NCBI GenBank assembly: GCA_039908105.1
Contig: JAMOBI010000055.1
Coordinates: forward strand, 1 to 21,633
DNA length: 21,633 nt
Source: Magnetaquiglobus sp039908105
Lineage (GTDB): Bacteria > Pseudomonadota > Magnetococcia > Magnetococcales > Magnetaquicoccaceae
Direction of reading: 5' to 3'
Position numbers and translations under genes: made by a program. Shown here in pieces: positions 1-6,634 of this stretch. Position 1 is the first letter of the stretch. Every line of letters starts with the position of its first letter. Below the pieces are notes generated by a model. It saw nothing but the letters and a program-made list of their open reading frames with translations, was not told the DNA's origin and did not search any database.

Positions 1-83
1 AGAACAAAGCCGCGTGACTAAAGGCTTTAAGGGTTGGTGACTGGCGTGCCAGACCATCGCAATCAGTCAAATCAGCTTGGTTG
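1..83 (+). repeat. Short dispersed repeat, copy A
   Basis: This stretch is nearly repeated, in the same orientation, at 19033-19121. Both copies start AGAACAAAGC, contain AAAGGCTTTAAG and the palindrome CTGGCGTGCCAG, and end GTCAAATCAGCTTGGTTG. They differ by a few substitutions and a short insertion in the middle. The palindrome can fold as a 5-bp stem. No coding content is visible. The copy may extend left of the window. Its function is unknown; both copies sit beside a hairpin-repeat element. Confidence 0.75.
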
Positions 84-111
84 ATCCGCTAGGTTAACGT
101 AAGGCACCACC

Positions 112-300
112 GGAGATTCCTCTCCCAGGGTTTTGACTTTAGACTTTAGCGCGCTCTTTGAAGAAGAAGCATTTTTCGCAAAAAATGCGCCGCGCGCCGC
201 CTTCGCGAGCATCAGTTTTTTGTTTTTTTGGAAACGATGCGCGCATCTTGCACGCGGCCTTGCGGAAAATGACGCTTCTTTGGGACGGTTGCGGTATAGT
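112..300 (+). repeat. Hairpin-repeat element R1
   Basis: This is a copy of the modular intergenic repeat described under R3. In order it has a worn first hairpin (GGAGA, TTCC loop, TCTCC), the linker TTTTGACTTT...TAGCGCGCTCTT, a GCATTTTT/AAAAAATGC hairpin at about 169-188, a GC-rich spacer, and a second hairpin (CGCGAGCATC at 204-213 against GATGCGCG at 236-243). The conserved tail GCATCTTGCACGC and GGTTGCGGTATAGT closes it. The tail ends 19 bp before the PilZ start codon, so it probably supplies that gene's promoter. Confidence 0.7.
272..300 (+). promoter_or_regulatory. Putative promoter of the first PilZ gene
   Basis: TATAGT at 295-300 is a good -10 hexamer. The -35 position, ACGCTT at 272-277, is poor with a 17-bp spacer. 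The same ACGCTT...GGTTGCG block recurs, reversed, upstream of the other PilZ gene at 18837-18864. The promoter lies inside the repeat tail. The call rests on hexamer likeness and spacing only. Confidence 0.35.
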
Positions 301-319
301 ACGGTGATCTGGAGCCAGC

Positions 320-925
320 ATGGCGCAACAGCAGAGCAATCCGATTCAGCCCAAACAGCAGCAACGGGAGTTCGTTCGTGTGGATGATATGCTCCCCATG
401 GCTTGGCGCAAGATCGACGAGGAGCGCTTCAAGGGGGTCATGAGCTATTTCGAGCAGAACCGTGCTTTCCCGCGCAAGAGCGATGACATTCACCAGGCGA
501 TCGCCATGCTCGATATCACCGATGCCTTGAAAAAACTCGAACAGAGCGAACCTGTTCTGGCGCGTGTTCTGGTGCGGCTGGATCAGAAACTGAATTTGTT
601 GCTGCGGCTGTTCCATCCGGCTGAGGGCGAGCGTCCGATGACGCTCACCTCGGTGAACTTGAGCGGAGGTGGCATTTCGTTCGTGGACAAGGATCCGGGT
701 CTGGTGGTGGGTGATGTGGTGGAGATCCGGTTGTCGCTCTCGGTCGAGAATATGACGATCATCGAATGTTTCGGACGGGTGATGAAGATCTTCGAGAACG
801 TTGAAGATGGGATGATGCGCGTGGCGTGTCGATTCGAGCCGATTCTTGATCCGGATCGCGAGAAGTTGATTCAACACATTTTCCTGCGGCAGTCCGAGCT
901 GTTGCGCGCCAAGAGCGGCTATTGA
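320..925 (+). CDS. PilZ-domain c-di-GMP receptor with a helical insertion
   Basis: A 201-residue cytoplasmic protein with no signal peptide. It carries the two c-di-GMP-binding signatures of PilZ domains: RxxxR at residues 16-20 (REFVR) and NxSxxG at 113-118 (NLSGGG). In ordinary PilZ domains these lie about 25 residues apart. Here about 90 mostly helical residues, with L/E/K-rich stretches at 35-100, separate them. The barrel continues through VGDVVEIRLSLS and RVACRFEPI to a C-terminal helix. The ATG at 320 has GGAG six bases upstream. The same split layout, with matching flanks (DDMLPMAW here, NDQLPLAW there), occurs in the 593-residue protein at 17023-18804. It probably binds c-di-GMP and signals through an unknown partner. 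The target (flagellum, pilus or polysaccharide) cannot be told. Confidence 0.85.
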   Translation: MAQQQSNPIQPKQQQREFVRVDDMLPMAWRKIDEERFKGVMSYFEQNRAFPRKSDDIHQAIAMLDITDALKKLEQSEPVLARVLVRLDQKLNLLLRLFHPAEGERPMTLTSVNLSGGGISFVDKDPGLVVGDVVEIRLSLSVENMTIIECFGRVMKIFENVEDGMMRVACRFEPILDPDREKLIQHIFLRQSELLRAKSGY

Positions 926-1054
926 AGCGCATCGATCGAATCACCAAACGTGCAGGATTCAAAGAAGAGCCAAAGCCCCGCTTCCAATTGGCTGTGCATC
1001 CCGGCATCGATATTCCATTACAAAATTCTGGCATCACGCCCCATGCCCCCGATA

Positions 1055-2413
1055 CTCATGCACCCCACCACCCGATTGGATCCGTTCCAGCGACCGACTG
1101 GATCGATCGACGACCCGTGCGGGATCGGCTGGCGGTTGTTGCTTCTCTTTGTCTGGCTTTTTCCGGCCTCGGGCTTGGCCATGGGGTTCGAGAATCTACA
1201 GATCAACGGATTCGGTACGCTCGGCTGGATTCACGATGATAACGCCACCTCCGCATTTGTCCGCGATCTGAATCAACGCCCCAAGGACTCCTTGCCCGAG
1301 GATCGCAGCTGGTTTCCCAACGACAGCTGGCTGAGGGATTCGCGTCTGGGTCTGCAGGCCAATTTGCGCCTCTCATCCGACCTGTCCGTCATGACCCAGA
1401 TGGTGCTGCGCAATCAGATCACCCACAATCCGGGATACCACCTCGACTGGGCCTTGCTGGCCTGGACCCCCATGCCGGATCTCGATCTGCGTTTCGGTCG
1501 GGTGGGCTACGATCTTTTTTTGGTCTCGGAACAGCGCAACATGGGCTATGGATATCCCTGGATCCGTCCTCCAGTGGAGTTTTACGGTTGGATTCCGCTC
1601 TACTCGCTGGATGGTTTTGATGGCTCCTACGCCTGGCGATCGAATGCCGCCACATGGCGCTTCAAGGTTCAGGGAGGACGTTCGATCGGCATTGGGGTGC
1701 CGATGGATGAAGATCTCTATCGCATGACGCTTGATCAGGCCATCACCGCGACCCTCACCTACGAAGAGGGCCGTTGGCTGTTCAAGGCCGGGCACTCCCA
1801 TCTGCGTGTCGCATCCGAAGCCAAACCGCTAACCCCGCTCTTCAATGCCCTCGATGGCCTGGCGGGCATGGGGCTGCCGAGTGTCGAGGCCCAGGCCGCC
1901 GATCTGCGCCGGAACATGACCTTCGATGCCTCCCGCATCCGCTTGTCGACCGTGGGTTTGGTTTACGACGACAAGGATTGGTTGGTGCAGGCGGAACTCG
2001 GTACCGTCAGCTCATCGATCGAAATGAACGTGAATCACGATATCGCGTATGCGGGAGTGGCCAAACGTTGGGGGGATTGGACGCCGTATACCCTGATCAG
2101 TGCCATTCGTCCCCATCATCGGGCGCAATCCATCTCCTCCAACTGGGGGGATGGTCTGCCAGCCAATCTGGAAGCCGCCTTGAACGGCCTGCAACAGGCG
2201 TCGATCTTGGCCATCAACTCCAGCCGCATCCACCAGGAGACCATGAGTCTGGGCGTGCGTTATGACCTCAATCCCTGGGCTGCCCTGAAGTGGCAATGGG
2301 ATGGCACCCATGTGCATCCGAACGGCTATCTGCTGCGCCCGGGAACGCTGCTGGATGGCTCGCAGCCGCTCACGGTCCAGGCGTTCTCCGTCAGTCTGGA
2401 TTTTGTCTTCTGA
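1055..2413 (+). CDS. Outer-membrane β-barrel (porin-like) protein
   Basis: A predicted outer-membrane barrel of about 450 residues. The frame is open from a GTG at 950. The ATG at 1055 is preferred because it leaves a usable Sec signal (WRLLLLFVWLFPASGLA, cleaved about residue 42); an ATG at 1043 and a TTG at 1076 are alternatives, and none has a clear Shine-Dalgarno. The mature part alternates polar and hydrophobic residues, is rich in Trp, Tyr and Asp, and has many short strands (for example LDLRFGRVGYDLFLV). It ends in ...FSVSLDFVF, the terminal-Phe pattern read by the BAM machinery. Its stop overlaps the next start (TGATG), so it is coupled to the periplasmic binding protein and, further on, to the kinase. 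I recognise no specific porin family; the substrate is unknown. Confidence 0.75.
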   Translation, partial: LMHPTTRLDPFQRPTGSIDDPCGIGWRLLLLFVWLFPASGLAMGFENLQINGFGTLGWIHDDNATSAFVRDLNQRPKDSLPEDRSWFPNDSWLRDSRLGLQANLRLSSDLSVMTQMVLRNQITHNPGYHLDWALLAWTPMPDLDLRFGRVGYDLFLVSEQRNMGYGYPWIRPPVEFYGWIPLYSLDGFDGSYAWRSNAATWRFKVQGGRSIGIGVPMDEDLYRMTLDQAITATLTYEEGRWLFKAGHSHLRVASEAKPLTPLFNALDGLAGMGLPSVEAQAADLRRNMTFDASRIRLSTVGLVYDDKDWLVQAELGTVSSSIEMNVNHDIAYAGVAKRWGDWTPYTLISAIRPHHRAQSISSNWGDGLPANLEAALNGLQQASILAINSSRIHQETMSLGVRYDLNPWAALKWQWDGTHVHPNGYLLRPGTLLDGSQPLTVQAFSVSLDFVF

Positions 2414-2838
2414 TGCGGCCTGTCCTGTTTATCCTCTGTTGGCTGACCGGCAGCTCCCTTTCCTGGGCAGGGGAGGAGCTGGTGGTGGTGGTTCATGCCA
2501 GCAACGAGCTCTCCAGATTGAGCCGGACGCAAATCTCCGATCTGTTTTTGGGACGCAGCACCAGCTTCCCGAACGGACGGCATGTCACGGTCGTCGAACA
2601 GACGCGCGACAGTCGAACCAGAGAGGAGTTCTTCAAAAGAATCAATGGAATGTCTCTCAACCAGGTCAACACCTACTGGGCCCGTCTGACCTTTAGCGGC
2701 CGTGTCACGCCTCCGTTCACCGTTCCCAACAGCCGGGAGGTGGTGCGCACGATCGCCACGAATCCCAATGCGATCGGTTATATCCACCCCGATGCGCTCG
2801 ATGATTCGGTACGCACCGTGCTGGATCTGCGCGACTGA
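2413..2838 (+). CDS. PstS-like periplasmic substrate-binding protein (small)
   Basis: A 141-residue protein with a Sec signal at 1-19 (SWA/GEE). The mature part resembles the first lobe of phosphate-type binding proteins: LFLGRSTSFPNGRHVTVVEQ near 45-63, then an EEFFKRINGMSLNQVNTYWARLTFSG-type segment (71-96), and NPNAIGYI (117-124). These match the IFxG...G...F...W...GxIGY pattern of the PBP_like_2/PstS family. Full PstS proteins have about 320-350 residues, so this is a short single-domain form, and no ABC permease or ATPase lies nearby. The ATG overlaps the stop of the barrel gene, and the kinase starts 10 bp after its stop. The context suggests a sensory or accessory role, perhaps presenting a ligand to the kinase, rather than transport. 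Phosphate as the ligand is unproven. Confidence 0.75.
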   Translation: MRPVLFILCWLTGSSLSWAGEELVVVVHASNELSRLSRTQISDLFLGRSTSFPNGRHVTVVEQTRDSRTREEFFKRINGMSLNQVNTYWARLTFSGRVTPPFTVPNSREVVRTIATNPNAIGYIHPDALDDSVRTVLDLRD

Positions 2839-2847
2839 CCGCTCGGC

Positions 2848-5800
2848 ATGATCAATCCTGCGAAAAGCCTGGATCGCAAACTGGCCGTCATCATCGGTCT
2901 GGCAATGCTGATCTACTCCCTGGTGGTGGGTGTCATGACCTATCTTATGACTTACCAGGATGAGATCGAACATGCCATGGACCTGCAAGATCGTCTGTTC
3001 CTCACCATCCGGGCACAGCTTGAAGTGGGTGTTTTCGCCCACAATGAACCGATCTCCCGCGAGGTTATGGAGGGGTTGATGGCCCACTCCCTGTTTCTCG
3101 GCGTGCGTGTCAACGGAGAGGATGGTTTCCATGTGGAGCAGATTCGCGGTGAAAAGGTCGATTTTTCCCGTGGCAAGCCTTTTTTGCTCTTTTCTCCGGT
3201 CGATCGCGGGGAGCGGATCGGGGAGTTGATTCTGCTGGCCAACACTGCGGAGATCGAAGCCATCGCGGTGTGGACCTCCCTGCATCAATCTCTGCTGTTC
3301 ATGGGGCAGAATCTGCTGGCTACGGTGCTGATGGTGCTGTTGATCCGCTACCACCTGGGCAGACCGGTGATGCGGTTGGCGGTACGGATGCGGGAGATCG
3401 TTCCCGGCACAAGGATGCGTCTGCCTTCAGAACGGGGCCATGAGGAGGATGAGATCGGTCTGCTATCCTCTGGAATGAATCGGATCTTAGAGCGCGCCGA
3501 GGTCAGCATCCGGCAAGAGGCGTTGCTGCGCAAAGACTTGGAAAAGAGTGAAAAGTTGTTTCGCACCATCTTCGAGCAGGCAGCGGTGGGCGTGGCTCTG
3601 ATTCATTCACCGAGTGGTCGGTTCACGCGGATCAACCGCCGCTATGCCGGGATGTTGGGCTATACAGCCGCAGAGATGCTGGAAAAGGGGTTTCAGGAGA
3701 TCACCCATCCCGATGATCTGGCAGAGGATCTGGGCAATATGGAACGGTTGATGGCCGGGAAGATCCACGATTTTGCGATGGACAAGCGTTATCTGCACCG
3801 GGATGGTTCCATCGTCTGGGTCCGGTTGACGGTCTCTCCCACCTGGCGCCCGGAAGAGCGTCCGGAATACCACATCGCCGTGGTGGAGGATATCACCTCG
3901 GAGAAATTGGCGCTGGAGAATCTGGCGCAGCAGAAGATGTTTTTGACCACGGTGCTGGAAAACATCCAGGATGGGGTGGCGGCCTGCGATGCACGCGGAC
4001 GGATGACCGTGTGCAATCGTGCCTATCGAAGCTTTCACGGTATGGAGACGCCGGAGATCTTCCAGGAGGATGAGTCGGGTGAAAGCGAGATTTTTCAGGC
4101 CGATGGCTTCACCCGCATCCTGGCGCATGAAGCTCCGCTGCAGAGAGCCTTGCGAGGGCACAAGGTGATCCACCAGGAGTTGGTGATTGTCCAGAAACGG
4201 GATGGGATCCGCCGCACGCTGATCGCCACGGCCCAGGCGATGACGGCTCCCATGGATGAACCCCAGGGAGCCGTGATTTCTCTGCATGACATCACGGCGC
4301 GCAAAGAGGTCGAAGAGCATCTGGCGCTCAGCGAAAGACGGTTTCGCGGGGCATTTGAAACCGCAGCGCACGGCATGGCCCTGGTCTCCACGCATGGGGC
4401 GTTTCTCAAGGTCAACCGGGCCTTGTGCGACATTGTCGGATATGACGAGGTCGAACTGTTGGCCATGAACTTCCAGCGCATCACCCATCCGGATGATCTG
4501 GAGGTCGATCTGGATCTGCTAAGCGAGACGTTGGCCGGAATTCGTTCCACCTTCCAGATGGAGAAGCGCTATCTGCATCGGGATGGCCATATCGTCTGGG
4601 TGTTGTTGAGCTCTTCACTGTTGCGCGACAAGGATGGTCAACCGGTCCATTTCGTGTCGCAGATCCAGGACATCACGAAGCGCAAACAGATGGAGGTTGC
4701 CTTGCGAGCGGCCAAGGAGGCAGCGGAAGCGGCCAATCGCGCCAAAAGCGAATTTCTGGCGGTGATGAGTCATGAAATCCGCACGCCGATGCATACGATC
4801 ATGGGATTGAGCCATCTGCTCAACGAGACGCCGCTGGATGCCATCCAGCAGAGTTATGTGCGCACCATGCTTGGCAGCGGCGAAGCGCTGCAGGGGATCA
4901 TCCGCAACATTCTGGATCTCTCCCGGATCGAGACGCACGCCTTGACCTTGATGAAGGCCCCCTGTCCGCTGCACTCCCTGGTAACCGGCGTGATGCATCG
5001 CTTTGCCCCCCAGGTGCATGGCAAGGGGGTGTCGCTGGTGTGCGAAGGGGTGGAGAGGCTGCCGGAATGGGTGTTGACCGATGGTGAGCGGTTGGGGCAA
5101 ATCCTGACCAATCTGCTGGGGAATGCCGTCAAGTTCACCGATCGTGGTCAGATCACGCTGGGCTGTCACCTTGAATCCGCGCCCAGGGACTCCCCGGCGT
5201 GCGTCACGCTGGAGGTGCGGGACACGGGTCCAGGGTTTCCGGCGGAGTTCGCGGAGCGTCTGTTTGAGCCGTTCACCCAGGTGGACAGCTCCAGGAGCCG
5301 CGCGTTTGCGGGCGTGGGTTTGGGACTCTCGATCGCCCATCGTCTGACCGAACTTTTGGAAGGGCGGATCGGTGGCGAGAATCTGCCCGAGGGTGGGTGT
5401 CGATTCTGGCTGTCGTTGACCCTGCCCGTGACCACGCCGCCGGAGGATGACGACGAGGAGGGGGAACGCTTGGGCCCGGCGGATCCGCTCAACGTGCTGC
5501 TGATCGAGGATCATCTGCTCAACCGGGCGATCACGGCCCGTCTGCTGGAGCATGAGGGGTGTCTGGTGACTGAGGTGGACGGTGGACTCGAAGGGTTGGA
5601 AATCCTTGAGCGGGCCGATTTCGATCTGATTTTGATGGATGTGCATATGCCCGGCATGGATGGCATCGCCACCACCCAGAGGATTCGCGCCTTGCCTACG
5701 CCGACAGCCGACATCCCGATCCTCGGCTGTACCGCCGATGCGCGGCAGGAGAACATTGACGCCTGTCTGATGGCCGGCATGGATGATGTGATCACCAAAC

Positions 5801-6294
5801 CGGTGGTGCCGGCCCGGCTGCGCGAGATCATGCATCGGTTGCGGATCGGGCTGGATGAGGGGGAACTCCACGCCGGACGAAAGGGTATGGCGGGAGACGG
5901 GATCGTTGGCAACTTCGCCGAGTCCGACGGGGTTGCCCCGGATGCAAGGAGCGACGCGCTGCCTCTGTTGGATCCGGTGCAGTTTCGTCTGATCGGGACG
6001 GCCATGATGCCGGCAGAACATCGGCGCTGGATGGAGACCGCCTGTCAGGATGCCATCTCCCTGCTGGATGAGATGCGCGGCCATCTGCTGGCCGGCAATG
6101 GCGCGGCAGCCTATCGCAGCATCCACAAGCTCAAGGGGAGTGCTGCCATCATCGGCTGGAGGCGGTTGGCGGCACAAGCCGACTTGTGCTGCGAGGCACT
6201 GATTCGGGACGATCTGGCGCTGGCCGACTCCTTGTCGGTGCGGTTGGAGGAGATCGCGCTCCTAAGCATCGCCACCATCAACCCGGGGGAGTGA
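2848..6294 (+). CDS. Membrane-bound tripartite hybrid histidine kinase (3 PAS, REC, HPt)
   Basis: A 1148-residue inner-membrane sensor kinase. TM1 is at about 12-36, an extracytoplasmic sensor at 37-147 (it resembles CHASE8-type sensors, tentatively), TM2 at 148-170 and HAMP at about 171-225. Three PAS/PAC units follow at about 235-355, 363-485 and 495-615. HisKA has the phospho-accepting His642 (SHEIRTP). HATPase has the N box with Asn755 and Asn759, the G1 box at Asp792 (DTGPGF) and the G2 box GVGLGL (822-827). The receiver has Asp931 (LMDVHMPGMDG), Thr962 and Lys984. A C-terminal HPt has His1093 (SIHKLKGSA). Every phosphorelay residue is present, so a His-Asp-His relay to a separate response regulator is expected; none is encoded here. 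It is the third gene of the barrel/binding-protein operon. PAS1 and PAS3 are near-duplicates. Confidence 0.93.
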   Translation: MINPAKSLDRKLAVIIGLAMLIYSLVVGVMTYLMTYQDEIEHAMDLQDRLFLTIRAQLEVGVFAHNEPISREVMEGLMAHSLFLGVRVNGEDGFHVEQIRGEKVDFSRGKPFLLFSPVDRGERIGELILLANTAEIEAIAVWTSLHQSLLFMGQNLLATVLMVLLIRYHLGRPVMRLAVRMREIVPGTRMRLPSERGHEEDEIGLLSSGMNRILERAEVSIRQEALLRKDLEKSEKLFRTIFEQAAVGVALIHSPSGRFTRINRRYAGMLGYTAAEMLEKGFQEITHPDDLAEDLGNMERLMAGKIHDFAMDKRYLHRDGSIVWVRLTVSPTWRPEERPEYHIAVVEDITSEKLALENLAQQKMFLTTVLENIQDGVAACDARGRMTVCNRAYRSFHGMETPEIFQEDESGESEIFQADGFTRILAHEAPLQRALRGHKVIHQELVIVQKRDGIRRTLIATAQAMTAPMDEPQGAVISLHDITARKEVEEHLALSERRFRGAFETAAHGMALVSTHGAFLKVNRALCDIVGYDEVELLAMNFQRITHPDDLEVDLDLLSETLAGIRSTFQMEKRYLHRDGHIVWVLLSSSLLRDKDGQPVHFVSQIQDITKRKQMEVALRAAKEAAEAANRAKSEFLAVMSHEIRTPMHTIMGLSHLLNETPLDAIQQSYVRTMLGSGEALQGIIRNILDLSRIETHALTLMKAPCPLHSLVTGVMHRFAPQVHGKGVSLVCEGVERLPEWVLTDGERLGQILTNLLGNAVKFTDRGQITLGCHLESAPRDSPACVTLEVRDTGPGFPAEFAERLFEPFTQVDSSRSRAFAGVGLGLSIAHRLTELLEGRIGGENLPEGGCRFWLSLTLPVTTPPEDDDEEGERLGPADPLNVLLIEDHLLNRAITARLLEHEGCLVTEVDGGLEGLEILERADFDLILMDVHMPGMDGIATTQRIRALPTPTADIPILGCTADARQENIDACLMAGMDDVITKPVVPARLREIMHRLRIGLDEGELHAGRKGMAGDGIVGNFAESDGVAPDARSDALPLLDPVQFRLIGTAMMPAEHRRWMETACQDAISLLDEMRGHLLAGNGAAAYRSIHKLKGSAAIIGWRRLAAQADLCCEALIRDDLALADSLSVRLEEIALLSIATINPGE

Positions 6295-6391
6295 GCCGGA
6301 GTTGCGCAGGCTGGTTGATGGAGACATCGGTGGAGGCACCAATCATCCTGGTGGATCGACAGAGCTGATTTGATAGCCTGGCATGATTCGC

Positions 6392-6520
6392 TTTTATTGG
6401 AAAAAAAAGAGAGGGTCTGGGAGATTCCTCTCCCAGGGTTTTGCTTTTGACTTTGGCCTTTAGCGCGCTCTTCAAAAAGCAACCATTCAGCCCCCCATTT
6501 GCCAAAGATCCGGGGGGCGC
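6392..6520 (+). repeat. Hairpin-repeat element R2
   Basis: This copy lies in the 340-bp gap between the two kinase genes. It starts with TTTTATTGG and an A8 run, then AGAGAGGGT and the perfect hairpin CTGGGAGA / TCTCCCAG (6417-6436, TTCC loop). The linker TTTTGACTTT...TAGCGCGCTCTTC follows. The usual second hairpin is replaced by GCCCCCC against GGGGGGC at about 6490-6517. Read on the minus strand, the first hairpin is followed by an eight-T run and is terminator-like. The rest of the gap (6295-6391 and 6521-6634) shows nothing clear apart from the putative promoter at 6623. Confidence 0.65.
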
Positions 6521-6622
6521 CAGATTCCTGAACGACGGTAATCGTTTAGGGCGTCCAGCGTCACCCGGAAATTTTTCTCATTCCACATCCCCATTTTTTT
6601 CCGCAAGTGCAAAGAAACGTGG

Positions 6623-6628
6623 TATCGT
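6623..6628 (+). promoter_or_regulatory. Putative -10 box just before the second kinase start
   Basis: GGTATCGTAC (6621-6630) resembles GGTATAGTAC before the first PilZ gene. TATCGT ends six bases before the ATG at 6635, so transcription would start at or very near the start codon, which would make the mRNA leaderless. No Shine-Dalgarno is visible, which fits. No convincing -35 is seen. Confidence 0.25.
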
Positions 6629-6634
6629 ACCTGC

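Noticed and set aside
212..877. 221-codon minus-strand frame
   Set aside because: Antisense to the PilZ gene with intact motifs, and it runs into the hairpin repeat.
922..1239. 105-codon plus-strand frame between PilZ and the barrel gene
   Set aside because: It overlaps the barrel frame that carries the signal peptide, starts with TTG inside the PilZ stop and has no ribosome site.
2326..3354. 342-codon minus-strand frame over the binding protein and kinase start
   Set aside because: His/Gln-rich shadow of two well-supported genes, with no start signal.
4615..6177. Long open frame (520 codons) on the minus strand
   Set aside because: It lies entirely inside the tripartite kinase, antisense, and its translation has no recognisable domain. 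High GC keeps the opposite frame open.
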